NCBI RefSeq assembly: GCF_900119185.1
Contig: NZ_FPJE01000009.1
Location: 124,001 to 188,000, forward strand
Direction: 5' to 3'
Length of the DNA stretch: 64,000 nucleotides
Source: Sinomicrobium oceani
Lineage (GTDB): Bacteria > Bacteroidota > Bacteroidia > Flavobacteriales > Flavobacteriaceae
Shown one piece after another: positions 18,221-26,159 of the stretch. Under the pieces are notes generated by a model, which saw nothing but the letters and a program-made list of their open reading frames with translations, searched no databases and was not told the origin of the DNA. Position 1 is the stretch's first letter; each line of letters begins with the position of its first letter. Position numbers and translations under genes: made by a program.

Positions 18221-18506
18221 TATATTCTTAGTTTAAAAATTCGGGAACCTTACAAATTATGGTTTCAGGTGCTTGTGGTTCCGGTATGACGACAATGTTC
18301 TGTTTTGGAAGAAACAGGAACACGGGGCGAAGGTAAATATAAAATAATTAATTCTATAGATTTAGTAGGAATAAATATTTTATTTAGAATAATTCCTGTT
18401 TTGTATTAGGTTTAAAATGTTGATATTTCGTTTTTAACGAATATAGAAGTGGTGTGTTCCCTGATATTATATCCATTAAAATATTAATCCTATTTAATCC
18501 ATAGGT
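18221..18506. other. Intergenic region upstream of the TauE-type gene
   Basis: This AT-rich stretch holds no gene I can support. An imperfect inverted repeat (GTTCTGTTT ... AAACAGGAAC, 18297-18321) lies about 80 bp upstream of the exporter start and could form a hairpin in its 5' leader. No other feature is apparent. Confidence 0.4.
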
Positions 18507-18538
18507 TTTGTGGTTTTAAATAAAATTGTATACATTTG
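18507..18538 (+). promoter_or_regulatory. Bacteroidota-type housekeeping promoter
   Basis: TTTG at 18507-18510 and TACATTTG at 18531-18538 are separated by 20 bp. This is an exact match to the Bacteroidota -33/-7 consensus (TTTG-N19-21-TAnnTTTG). Transcription would start at about 18545, giving a leader of about 45 nt before the cysteine leader ORF. Confidence 0.75.
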
Positions 18539-18590
18539 TCCCATAACAGAGCATTGTGGCGAACAAATGATACCAGTGATGAAGAAAATA

Positions 18591-18620
18591 ATGTGTTGTA
18601 TGAACGATCGGGGGAGTTAA
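18591..18620 (+). CDS. Cysteine-rich leader peptide (MCCMNDRGS)
   Basis: A nine-codon ORF reads Met-Cys-Cys-Met-Asn-Asp-Arg-Gly-Ser-stop with two adjacent UGU codons right after the start. An A-rich stretch precedes it. Its final codons and stop (18611-18620) form the 5' arm of a hairpin that competes with a terminator. This is the layout of a trp-type attenuation leader with cysteine as the sensed amino acid. It is too short for homology support, so the call rests on layout. Confidence 0.65.
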   Translation: MCCMNDRGS

Positions 18621-18700
18621 AAGGAACCGTAAGGATAGCGGTATGCTGTTTCTATAATTGTTTGCCTTTTACTCCCCGTGTTTATCATGGGGATTTTTTT
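18611..18700 (+). promoter_or_regulatory. Transcription attenuator: antiterminator and terminator pair
   Basis: GGGGAGT-T-AAAAGG (18611-18624) pairs with CCTTTTACTCCCC (18665-18677) over 13 bp with one bulge (antiterminator). The same CCCC, as CCCCGTG (18674-18680), can instead pair with CATGGGG (18686-18692) and is followed by seven T (terminator). The two are mutually exclusive. A small hairpin (ACCG 18626-18629 / CGGT 18639-18642) sits in the loop. A ribosome stalled at the Cys codons would leave the antiterminator arm free; one reaching the stop would cover it and allow termination. Confidence 0.7.
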
Positions 18701-18808
18701 GCTTCTCCGTATGGGCAAACAGAAGATATGTGTTAGAAAAACAGTATGGAGACAAAGTCTTGTTAGAAAAAACAGGCCGGGTGTAAAATGTAAAAAATAT
18801 GAATATAT

Positions 18809-18879
18809 TGCCTTGTGACCGAGTGGCGAGGTGAAGCCCTGCAAAGGCTTTTACGGCGGTTCGAATCCGCCCTGGGCAA
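18809..18879 (+). tRNA. tRNA-Cys (GCA) or tRNA-Cys-like element
   Basis: A 71-nt cloverleaf fits well. D stem ACC/GGT (18818-18820, 18830-18832); anticodon stem AAGCC/GGCTT around loop CTGCAAA with anticodon GCA at 18841-18843; variable loop TTAC; T stem GGCGG/CCGCC around TTCGAAT. The acceptor stem is odd: TGCCTTG with CTGGGCA gives T1-A72, a G-T wobble at 5-68 and a T-T mismatch at 6-67, and the discriminator is A rather than the U73 that CysRS normally needs. CCA is not encoded. It may be a working but divergent tRNA, a decaying copy, or a regulatory mimic. It lies between the attenuator and the sulfhydrylase gene. Confidence 0.75.
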
Positions 18880-18896
18880 CGGATAAATCTTTAACG

Positions 18897-19155
18897 ATGA
18901 AATATTGCGATACGAACCGCGTGTTTTCCGGAATATTATTAGTTGTGCTTGCCTCATTTTTTTCCTGCAGGAAAGGGCCGGGACAGGAATCGGTGCCGGA
19001 AGATGTTGCCCGGAGGCGTGAGGTCTACCTGGCTGGACTTTAACAGGGCTGTAAACCCGCCTTGTGCTTTTACCCCTTACGCGACCTGTCCGTTGCCACC
19101 ACAGCAAAATATCCTGCAGGTAGCGGTAACCGCCGGCGAGAAGAAATTCAGATAG
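18897..19155 (+). pseudogene. DUF1684 lipoprotein relic (internal deletion and frameshift)
   Basis: An ATG at 18897 opens a lipoprotein N terminus ([20 protein letters not shown] then FFSC lipobox) and [12 protein letters not shown], then stops at 19043. In the next frame the sequence continues as [20 protein letters not shown] and [19 protein letters not shown] to a stop at 19155; this is the conserved C-terminal signature of DUF1684 proteins. The middle of the domain, roughly 130-150 codons, is missing. The two parts overlap near 19030. An alternative is that a 48-aa lipoprotein is still made from the first frame. Confidence 0.75.
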
Positions 19156-19211
19156 ATCAAAAGTATAATACGAACATATAAAACCAAAAACTCAGAACAA
19201 AAAACAGAATT

Positions 19212-20495
19212 ATGAGCGATCAGAAATTTTCAACGAATGCCCTGCATGCCGGACATGATTTCCGTGCACACGGAGGCACCAGGGCAGTACCGATCTACCA
19301 GTCCACATCATATGTCTTCAATAATTCCGATCATGCGGCCAACCTGTTCAGTCTTACGGAGCCGGGTTATATTTATACCCGTCTCAACAACCCGACCAAC
19401 GATGTACTGGAACAACGTCTTGCGGCGCTCGAAGGTGGTATCGGGGCAGTAGTGACTTCCTCTGGTACGGCAGCCCTGAGTACGGCTTTACTCATTCTGC
19501 TTAAAGCCGGCGATCATATCGTGGCATCGAGCAGTCTGTACGGCGGGACATATAACCTGCTTAACGTCACCCTGCCCAGGCTCGGTATCACCACCACATT
19601 TGTCGATCCCTCCGATCCGAAGAACTTCCGTGAGGCCACCCGCGATAATACCAGGGTTTATTTTCTGGAATCCCTCGGTAACCCAAAACTGGATGTGGTA
19701 GATATAGAAGCGGTTTCCAAAGAGGCCAAAGCATTCCAGATACCACTTATTGTGGATAATACGGTAGCTTCGCCTGCACTTATCAATCCTATCAAATATG
19801 GAGCGAACATCGTCATCCATTCGCTCACCAAATATATCAGTGGTAACGGAACATCGCTCGGCGGGGCTATAATCGATGCCGGTACGTTTGACTGGAGCAG
19901 TGGAAAATTCCCGGAATTTACAGAACCTTCGCCGGGATATCACGGGCTGGTGTATCACGAAGCACTCGGACCGGCCGCTTTTATAGCCAAGGTACGGGTA
20001 GAAGGACTCCGGGATCTCGGGTCGGCCCTGAGCCCTTTCAACGCTTTCCAGATCATTCAGGGGTTAGAGACTCTGGAGATACGGATCAAGAAGCATAGCG
20101 AGAATGCTCTGGAGCTCGCGAAATGGTTGGAGTCGAGAGCGGAAGTGGCCTGGGTAAACTACCCCGGACTGGAAAGCAGCCCGTATCACGGCCTCGCACA
20201 GAAATACCTCGATAAGGGACAAAGCGGTTTGCTTACCTTCGGTGCAGTAGGAGGTTATGAATCTGCCAAGATCATAGCAGACCATACAAAACTCTTTTCG
20301 CTGCTTGCCAACATAGGAGATACCAAATCGCTGATCATTCATCCGGCCAGTACCACCCATCAGCAACTTTCCGAAGCACAACAGGAAACCACGGGAGTAA
20401 CCGCAGATCTCATCAGGCTCTCCGTAGGTCTCGAAGATATCGGAGACCTCAAAGCAGACCTGCAACAGGCTTTTGCAAAGATCAATACAAAATAG
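19212..20495 (+). CDS. metY: O-acetylhomoserine aminocarboxypropyltransferase (sulfhydrylase)
   Basis: This PLP enzyme makes homocysteine from O-acetylhomoserine and sulfide (some relatives make cysteine from O-acetylserine). The 427-aa length suits the MetY group. Motifs: PIYQSTSYVFN, YTRLNNPTNDVLEQRLAALE, the PLP lysine K207 in HSLTKYISGNG, and the C-terminal SLIIHPASTTHQQL and RLSVGLED. Cystathionine gamma-synthases are shorter, near 380 aa. It lies downstream of the promoter, cysteine attenuator, tRNA-Cys-like gene and DUF1684 relic, with no clear new promoter seen, so its expression may depend on read-through. Confidence 0.92.
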   Translation: MSDQKFSTNALHAGHDFRAHGGTRAVPIYQSTSYVFNNSDHAANLFSLTEPGYIYTRLNNPTNDVLEQRLAALEGGIGAVVTSSGTAALSTALLILLKAGDHIVASSSLYGGTYNLLNVTLPRLGITTTFVDPSDPKNFREATRDNTRVYFLESLGNPKLDVVDIEAVSKEAKAFQIPLIVDNTVASPALINPIKYGANIVIHSLTKYISGNGTSLGGAIIDAGTFDWSSGKFPEFTEPSPGYHGLVYHEALGPAAFIAKVRVEGLRDLGSALSPFNAFQIIQGLETLEIRIKKHSENALELAKWLESRAEVAWVNYPGLESSPYHGLAQKYLDKGQSGLLTFGAVGGYESAKIIADHTKLFSLLANIGDTKSLIIHPASTTHQQLSEAQQETTGVTADLIRLSVGLEDIGDLKADLQQAFAKINTK

Positions 20496-20662
20496 CAGGG
20501 TTTTGCACCGCTAACGCAGTGCACCCTCACTACAATAACAGTTTTCCGAAAATCCGGTGGGCGGGATATATCTTCCGTTCACCGAAGGAAAACCTATTTC
20601 GTTTCTAAATTTTTTTAACCAAAAAACCTATTAATTATATAGGAATAATGTGAATTTAAACT

Positions 20663-23221
20663 ATGAAAAAGATCGTTACATTTTTTACCGTTTTTTTACT
20701 GCTCGGCGGATTTGGTGCAGAAGCCCAGCATCTTATACGAGGGAGGGTCACCGATAATGATGACGGGCAGCCTTTGCCCGGTGCTTCTATACGGGTGAAA
20801 GGAACTTCCGTAGGCGTCACAACCGATGATGAGGGGAATTTTCTATTGGAATTTACAGGTGAACTTCCCGTACGTCTGGAGTTCTCTTATCTCGGCTACA
20901 CGACTAAAGAATTTACTGTTACAGGAGCGGGTTTCCTGAATGTAACACTTTTGCCTTCTTCGGCATTCCTGGCCGAGGTCGTCGTATCGGCAAGAAGGAG
21001 AAATGAAAGTGCCCTGGAAGTTCCCATTCCGGTATCGGTGATCGGGGGAGGGAAAATAGAAGAGACCGGGGCATTTAACGTGAACCGGATTAAGGAACTG
21101 GTACCTTCGGTGCAGTTGTATTCTTCCAATCCGAGGAATACGACTTTGAATATACGGGGGCTCGGATCTACATTCGGGCTGACGAATGACGGGATCGACC
21201 CCGGGGTCGGTTTTTATGTGGACGGGGTGTATTATGCCCGTCCGGCAGTCACTACGCTCGATTTTATCGATATCGACCGTATTGAGGTATTACGGGGACC
21301 CCAGGGAACGCTTTTTGGTAAGAACACTACGGCGGGAGCCTTTAATATCACCACGCGTAAAGCTTCTTTTGACCCGTCTTCTGTTTTTGAAACCAGCTTT
21401 GGTAAATATGGTTTTGTCCAGGCAAAAAGTTCGGTGACCGGGGGATTGATAGCTAATAGACTGGCCGGAAGGATATCGTTTTCCGGGACACAGCGCAACG
21501 GTACGGTGTATAACGTAGCACGGGACGAACACGTCAATACGCTGAATAACATCGGGTTTCGCGGACAGCTATTATTTACACCTCACGAAGATATTGATAT
21601 TACCCTTATCGGGGATCTGTCCAGCCAGAAACCCAATGGCTATGCCCAGGTTTTTGCAGGGGTAGTGAAGACACAGCGTCCGGAATTCCGGCAATTCGAC
21701 CGGATTATTGCCGATCTGGGATATGAATTACCGAGCCGTAATCCCTTTGACCGGGTGATAGACCACGATACCCCCTGGCGTTCGCTGAACCAATTGGGGG
21801 GACTCTCCCTGAATGCCGATGTTCACTTTGCCGGGGGAACACTGACCTCTACCACGGCCTGGAGGTATTGGAACTGGGGGCCTTCTAACGACCGGGACTT
21901 TACAGGCCTCCCGGTACTGAACCTCTCTCAGGCTCCTTCTCGTCACGATCAGTGGTCTCAGGAAATCCGGTATGCAGGAGATTTCACCACCCGTTTAAGT
22001 GCTGTGATCGGAGTCTTCGTATTGGCACAAAACCTGAGATCCGATCCCGTACATACCCAGGAATCCGGGGCGGCTCAATGGAGGTTCGTGCAAAATACCC
22101 AGGATCCGTTATGGGAAACACCCGGGCTTCTGGAGGCATACGGTATTAAGACCACAAACCGTCTGAAAAGTTTCAGTGGGGCCGTATTTGCCAATGTCGA
22201 CTGGAAAATCGGTGAAACGTTTCACGTATTACCGGGAATACGGTTCAACTACGACACCAAGGATGTAGACTACACAAGGGAAACCTATGGCGGATTGCCA
22301 ACAGATGATCCCGAACTGCTCGCATTGAAAAACCGGGTGTATTCCGATCAGCAGTTTACTACTGACGTCAGTAATACCAATTTTTCCGGTCAGTTGACCC
22401 TGAAATATCAACCGGTGAAATCTTTTAATACCTATGGTACGTTTTCGACCAGTTATAAACCTATAGGCGTCAATCTGGGAGGGCTTCCTACCGAAAACGG
22501 AGAGCCGCTTCTCGACCTTGCCGAAGTAAAACCGGAATATGTGACCCATATCGAAGCGGGGTTCAAATCGAAACCTACTCCCGGTACGGCTTTGAATGTT
22601 ACGTTTTACAACACGGCTATCAGAGATTTTCAGACCGTCGTACAAACACCCGAACTGGGTGTAAATCGCGGTTACCTGTCCAATGCCGGTAAAGTAAGGG
22701 TCAGGGGAGCAGAGCTGGAGGGGCATGTTTATTATGGTGAGCACCTTTCCCTTTTTGGTTCTGTAGCCTATACGGAGGGGAAGTATATAAAATTCGAAAA
22801 CGCCCCGGTACCTCTGGAAGAGGTTGGAGGAACGCAGGCTTTTAAAGATGTTTCCGGGGGAAGATTACCCGGAATATCCAATTGGGCCGGAACTGTCGGG
22901 GGAGAACTGCACTCGGACCGTATAACATTCCGCAAACAGAGCGGTAGTTTTTTCTTCGGCTTTGATTCTTTTTTCCGCTCCGGGTTTTCTTCAAGTCCGT
23001 CACCTTCCCGCTATCTCAATATCCCGGGGTACGGTATCCTAAATGCCAGGTTCGGATTTCGGGCGGAGGAGGGACTGACGGTTTTTGTATGGGGGCGCAA
23101 TATACTCGATAAAGATTATTTTGAGCAGTTACTGCCGGCCAGCGGAAGTGCAGGGCATTATGCGGCCGTACTCGGAGACCCGCTTACTTATGGCGTTACC
23201 CTGAAATATGAATTCCGATAA
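20663..23221 (+). CDS. TonB-dependent outer membrane receptor
   Basis: The 852-aa receptor has a signal peptide (MKKIVTFFTVFLLLGGFGAE, then AQ), a CarboxypepD_reg-like domain (residues 23-105, GRVTDNDDGQPLPGASIRVK), a plug domain (about 115-230; IEVLRGPQGTLFGKNTTAGA) and a 22-strand barrel ending YGVTLKYEFR. It imports a large or scarce ligand with TonB energy. The plug resembles siderophore/vitamin receptors more than SusC, and no SusD follows. Ligand unknown; proximity to sulfur genes may be coincidental. Confidence 0.93.
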   Translation: MKKIVTFFTVFLLLGGFGAEAQHLIRGRVTDNDDGQPLPGASIRVKGTSVGVTTDDEGNFLLEFTGELPVRLEFSYLGYTTKEFTVTGAGFLNVTLLPSSAFLAEVVVSARRRNESALEVPIPVSVIGGGKIEETGAFNVNRIKELVPSVQLYSSNPRNTTLNIRGLGSTFGLTNDGIDPGVGFYVDGVYYARPAVTTLDFIDIDRIEVLRGPQGTLFGKNTTAGAFNITTRKASFDPSSVFETSFGKYGFVQAKSSVTGGLIANRLAGRISFSGTQRNGTVYNVARDEHVNTLNNIGFRGQLLFTPHEDIDITLIGDLSSQKPNGYAQVFAGVVKTQRPEFRQFDRIIADLGYELPSRNPFDRVIDHDTPWRSLNQLGGLSLNADVHFAGGTLTSTTAWRYWNWGPSNDRDFTGLPVLNLSQAPSRHDQWSQEIRYAGDFTTRLSAVIGVFVLAQNLRSDPVHTQESGAAQWRFVQNTQDPLWETPGLLEAYGIKTTNRLKSFSGAVFANVDWKIGETFHVLPGIRFNYDTKDVDYTRETYGGLPTDDPELLALKNRVYSDQQFTTDVSNTNFSGQLTLKYQPVKSFNTYGTFSTSYKPIGVNLGGLPTENGEPLLDLAEVKPEYVTHIEAGFKSKPTPGTALNVTFYNTAIRDFQTVVQTPELGVNRGYLSNAGKVRVRGAELEGHVYYGEHLSLFGSVAYTEGKYIKFENAPVPLEEVGGTQAFKDVSGGRLPGISNWAGTVGGELHSDRITFRKQSGSFFFGFDSFFRSGFSSSPSPSRYLNIPGYGILNARFGFRAEEGLTVFVWGRNILDKDYFEQLLPASGSAGHYAAVLGDPLTYGVTLKYEFR

Positions 23222-23686
23222 CAGGAGGACGAACCCGTTTAAACCATAATCGGAAAAAGCCGGGATAAAGCGCTTTGTTGTTCTGGAGTCGATTAGTGTA
23301 GCAGAACCAACTATTTGTATGTTGTGAGTATATGTAGTTGCGGTATGTTTCCGTTTGTTCCGGGGAGCTCATTCAGGTAATAACTCCGGGTATTTTTAAG
23401 GAGAACTGTTTTCCCTGACGTTTGCTGAATTTCAGATCGAGGAAATAACGAGAGCTGCAGGAATTTTTTTATCGATTTTTTCTTACATTTCATAGGGTAT
23501 TATAATACTATTTATGAGCGTTGATCGGTTTTCGGGAGACCGTATAATAATACTTTTTTTATCCCTGAAAACTGGTATTTATACATATTTTCTTGCGTAA
23601 AAGGTTATATTTTAATATCTTGCCTACTGTATTTATTCAATATTTGATTTGGTATTTTTATTTATTTAACCTTAATTTTTAGTATT
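23222..23686. other. Intergenic region before the orphan TssD gene
   Basis: No supported gene in 465 bp. The right half is strongly AT-rich and probably carries the tssD promoter; ATCTTG near 23617-23623 is a weak -7 candidate. The 60-codon minus-strand frame here has no features. Confidence 0.4.
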
Positions 23687-24073
23687 ATGTCATTTAAAGC
23701 AACATTAAATGTTGGCGGCAAGAAAGTAAATGTCTTGAACGTCAATTACGATCTGGCACAGGAAGTAGATGCCACAGGACGCCCTTCTTCCGTTACACGC
23801 GGAGGGCGCATTTATTTTACAGTTGAATCTACAGGAGATTCTTTTTTCTTCGAGTGGATGACAAACAACTTCGAACGAAAGAACGGAACGATCACTTATC
23901 TTAAACGTGATACGGATGCCAAACTCAAGGAAGTTAATTTTACCGAAGGTTATCTGGTAAAGTACAAAGAGAACTTTGATGCATCCGGAGACAATCCCCT
24001 TACGGAAACCTTTACGGTGTCCTGCAGAATGCTCGACTGCGGTGGAGGTAATCATACCAATGAGTGGGTATAA
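23687..24073 (+). CDS. tssD: Orphan TssD (Hcp-like) tube protein of Bacteroidota type VI secretion
   Basis: TssD hexamers stack to form the inner tube of contractile T6SS and are released into target cells. The 128-aa product matches the Bacteroidota (subtype iii) form: MSFKATLNVGGKKVNVLNVN, YDLAQEVDATGRPSSVTRGG, FFFEWMTNN, TYLKRDTDAKLKEVNFTEGY, and FTVSCRML near the end with HTNEWV. No other T6SS genes (sheath, baseplate, ClpV, VgrG) are in this window. It ends 56 bp before a strong terminator, so it is a single-gene unit. Confidence 0.88.
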   Translation: MSFKATLNVGGKKVNVLNVNYDLAQEVDATGRPSSVTRGGRIYFTVESTGDSFFFEWMTNNFERKNGTITYLKRDTDAKLKEVNFTEGYLVKYKENFDASGDNPLTETFTVSCRMLDCGGGNHTNEWV

Positions 24074-24128
24074 GTACCTGCCCCTTTATTAGTATTCATT
24101 AACGTAAACGAGCAAATCAAATATTGCC

Positions 24129-24164
24129 ACAGGGGATGGCACATATCATCCCCTGTATTTATTT
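24129..24164 (+). terminator. Intrinsic terminator of tssD
   Basis: A perfect 10-bp stem (ACAGGGGATG 24129-24138 with CATCCCCTGT 24147-24156) with an 8-nt loop is followed by ATTTATTT. Confidence 0.8.
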
Positions 24165-24470
24165 GATCCCGATATTCTTTTCCCGCAGTAAACCTGTGTC
24201 TGCCGGTTTCGTGATCCGGTTATCAGCGGTTTCCGGAATAAATGCCTTGAAATATTTTTCCTGACGGCATGATTTACGGTTGGCATATCCGGATTTAAAA
24301 TCTGGTATCCCGTGAGGATATAGTACCGGGCATATCGAGTGATCATTGTGATCGACGATAAATTATTTCCGACATTCCGAAGTCGATACCATGAACAAAA
24401 AACCGGAAGAAGTAACCAGTGCTACAACCAGATTTTTTAGGTTATAGCATCTTTATTAAATATATTGACC
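24165..24470. other. Intergenic region between tssD and lipoprotein gene
   Basis: About 306 bp with no supported gene, repeat or clear promoter. The minus-strand 66-codon frame inside has no recognisable features. Confidence 0.4.
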
Positions 24471-24947
24471 ATGAAAAACATACTGCTGATCTTCCTGGTT
24501 CTGCTCTTCATACAATGTAAAAAAAACGAAAACGGAAAAAGTGACAGTCCCGTATCTTTTTCGGGGGATTTTAGTATTAATGCCGGTCCCTGTCTCGCCG
24601 AGGCCGATTCGGTACAGATTAAAGACATCGTGCATAAAATGCAGGCAGCTTATCAGGAGGATGATACGACATCCTTAAAAACTTTTGTAACCGGGGAAGT
24701 CATTAAACACTATTCGTATACGCAGCTCAAATCTGCACTCAGAGAATCTATGCACAGTAAGGACATCCGGTATGAATTTCGTCCCGATGATAAGAACGGA
24801 CAATGTGGTGATTTTAATGTATTGTTTGTAAGAGCCGAAATGGTGGAAGAGGAGGGAGAACAATATTTTTCGGAAACCACCATAGCCTTTCTGTTCCGTA
24901 TGAAGGAAGGTAAACCTCAAGTCGTCAACCTGATTTTTGGAGGTTGA
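24471..24947 (+). CDS. Lipoprotein with NTF2-like domain (hypothetical)
   Basis: The 158-aa product has a lipoprotein signal (MKNILLIFLVLLFIQC, Cys16 then KKNENGK, a surface-style lipid anchor). The rest resembles a small alpha+beta cone domain as in SnoaL/NTF2-like or DUF-type lipoproteins (IVHKMQAAYQEDDTTSLKTF, FLFRMKEGKPQVVNLIFGG). Function unknown. An in-frame TTG lies 2 codons upstream, but the ATG at 24471 starts a proper signal peptide. It follows tssD but a terminator separates them, so a shared role such as immunity is only a possibility. Confidence 0.7.
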   Translation: MKNILLIFLVLLFIQCKKNENGKSDSPVSFSGDFSINAGPCLAEADSVQIKDIVHKMQAAYQEDDTTSLKTFVTGEVIKHYSYTQLKSALRESMHSKDIRYEFRPDDKNGQCGDFNVLFVRAEMVEEEGEQYFSETTIAFLFRMKEGKPQVVNLIFGG

Positions 24948-25060
24948 AACAAATTGGACATAATTCGGCATCCGGACGCTGTTTGTTCCGTGTCTTAAAG
25001 AAGACTGTCTACTAAGGTTTCGTGCTTCTTGAAAATTATTGCAGTAAGAACACCCGGGTG

Positions 25061-25297
25061 TTAGTATGCTTTATCGGGCCAGAAATCTTTTGGTGAGCAT
25101 TTGAGAATACGTGCGATATCATTGAGGTGCTTGATATTGTATTTTGCCGTTTTCGAAGGAGCTTCTATATGTGCTATAAAAGAGCTTCCCTTGCCGAGTT
25201 CCAGCGAAAGGTCTTCCTGGGTAACGCCACGTTCTTCACGTATCTCTTTTACCTTTTGGATAATATACTTTTCTATTTCTGTCAGCGAATCATGCAT
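25061..25297 (-). CDS. XRE-family helix-turn-helix regulator (78 aa)
   Basis: Nearly the whole protein is one Cro/CI-type DNA-binding domain: IIQKVKEIREERGVTQEDLS, LELGKGSSFIAHIEAP, YNIKHLNDIARILKCSPKDF. It ends WPDKAY. Small stand-alone XRE proteins often control their own promoter or a neighbour. Its target may be in the 862-bp gene-free region upstream, but nothing in the sequence proves it. Confidence 0.85.
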   Translation of the reverse strand: MHDSLTEIEKYIIQKVKEIREERGVTQEDLSLELGKGSSFIAHIEAPSKTAKYNIKHLNDIARILKCSPKDFWPDKAY

Positions 25298-26159
25298 CTA
25301 TACAAATAGCCGCATAAAAATTATAGTCTTCAATGGACTATAATCCATATTTAAAAGAATTTTGTATATTAGCCGCATCATCGAAATAATCTTAATCATT
25401 CCTTATATAAACGACCGGACACCCATTTTTAAGATTAACCGTGATAAAAATCCTGAAAGGCAGTCTGTATGTTCAGGTTATATCATCACTTTTTGATCCC
25501 GGAGCAGAAAAAATAAAAAAATAAAAACCTCTCCTAAAGTTTTTACGTAAGTATGGCAATAAGTCATGCTAAGCCGATTTTATGTATGGTGAGTTTATAC
25601 ATAAAGTCCCGGAAAACAGGGGAATAGTGTATTGGGGTATAAGAGGGGATTTTCCTCGTTTTCCGGGGTCGGCAACATGATATAGGGAATAAAATTTCCG
25701 GTCAGGTATGGTGTATGGTAAAATTTTTATTTTTTTTCGTAAAATTTTGGTAATTTGTAGTCATATTACAATTACGGCTTGATCCAAACATCCCCTTTGG
25801 TTTTTTAAAATTGTACGAACAGTAAACGAGTTATCAGAACACAGTCCACCCTTATCCCTTTTGATATTTGAGGTTACAAGAGGGAATTCCTGACACGGTT
25901 TCGGATTGGAAAACTACGCCAGATCCGGTACCATTCCCTAAAATTTTTGTGCACCTGGTTTATAATACCAGTGGATACGATTATACCTTATACAAGGCGG
26001 TTTTTTTGTTGTCCTGTATACGTTATATCCGTAAAATGCATGACATACGGTGTTCTTAATGGCCCTTATCTTTTTCAATGACTATTCCTTTTCGTTATGA
26101 AAACAGGTATGGGAGTGAACACCCGAAAATTAACTAAGACAGGGCTTTAATGGGTAAAT
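25298..26159. other. Gene-free region upstream of the ECF sigma gene
   Basis: 862 bp with no gene I can support. It holds a perfect 10-bp inverted repeat, CCCGGAAAAC at 25608-25617 with GTTTTCCGGG at 25658-25667, and a small hairpin CTGGT-TTATAAT-ACCAG at about 25957-25973. A 63-codon frame at 25868 lacks a good start and any domain. The leader of the sigma gene probably lies at the right end. Confidence 0.4.

Noticed and set aside
18541-18700. SAM-type riboswitch upstream of the sulfhydrylase gene
   Set aside because: Considered because of the gene, but no SAM-I core or SAM-II pseudoknot motif is seen; the competing stems and Cys leader explain the region better.
18728-18736. Second tiny ORF, Met-Cys-stop, after the attenuator
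   Set aside because: ATG TGT TAG lies past the terminator and has no linked hairpin; too short to separate from chance.
18764-18776. Direct repeat TTAGAAAAACAG at about 18733 and 18763
   Set aside because: Only two copies 30 bp apart in AT-rich DNA; could be a small duplication but nothing else supports a function.
25868-26059. 63-codon frame upstream of the sigma gene
   Set aside because: No ATG start in good context and no recognisable features; overlaps a likely leader region.
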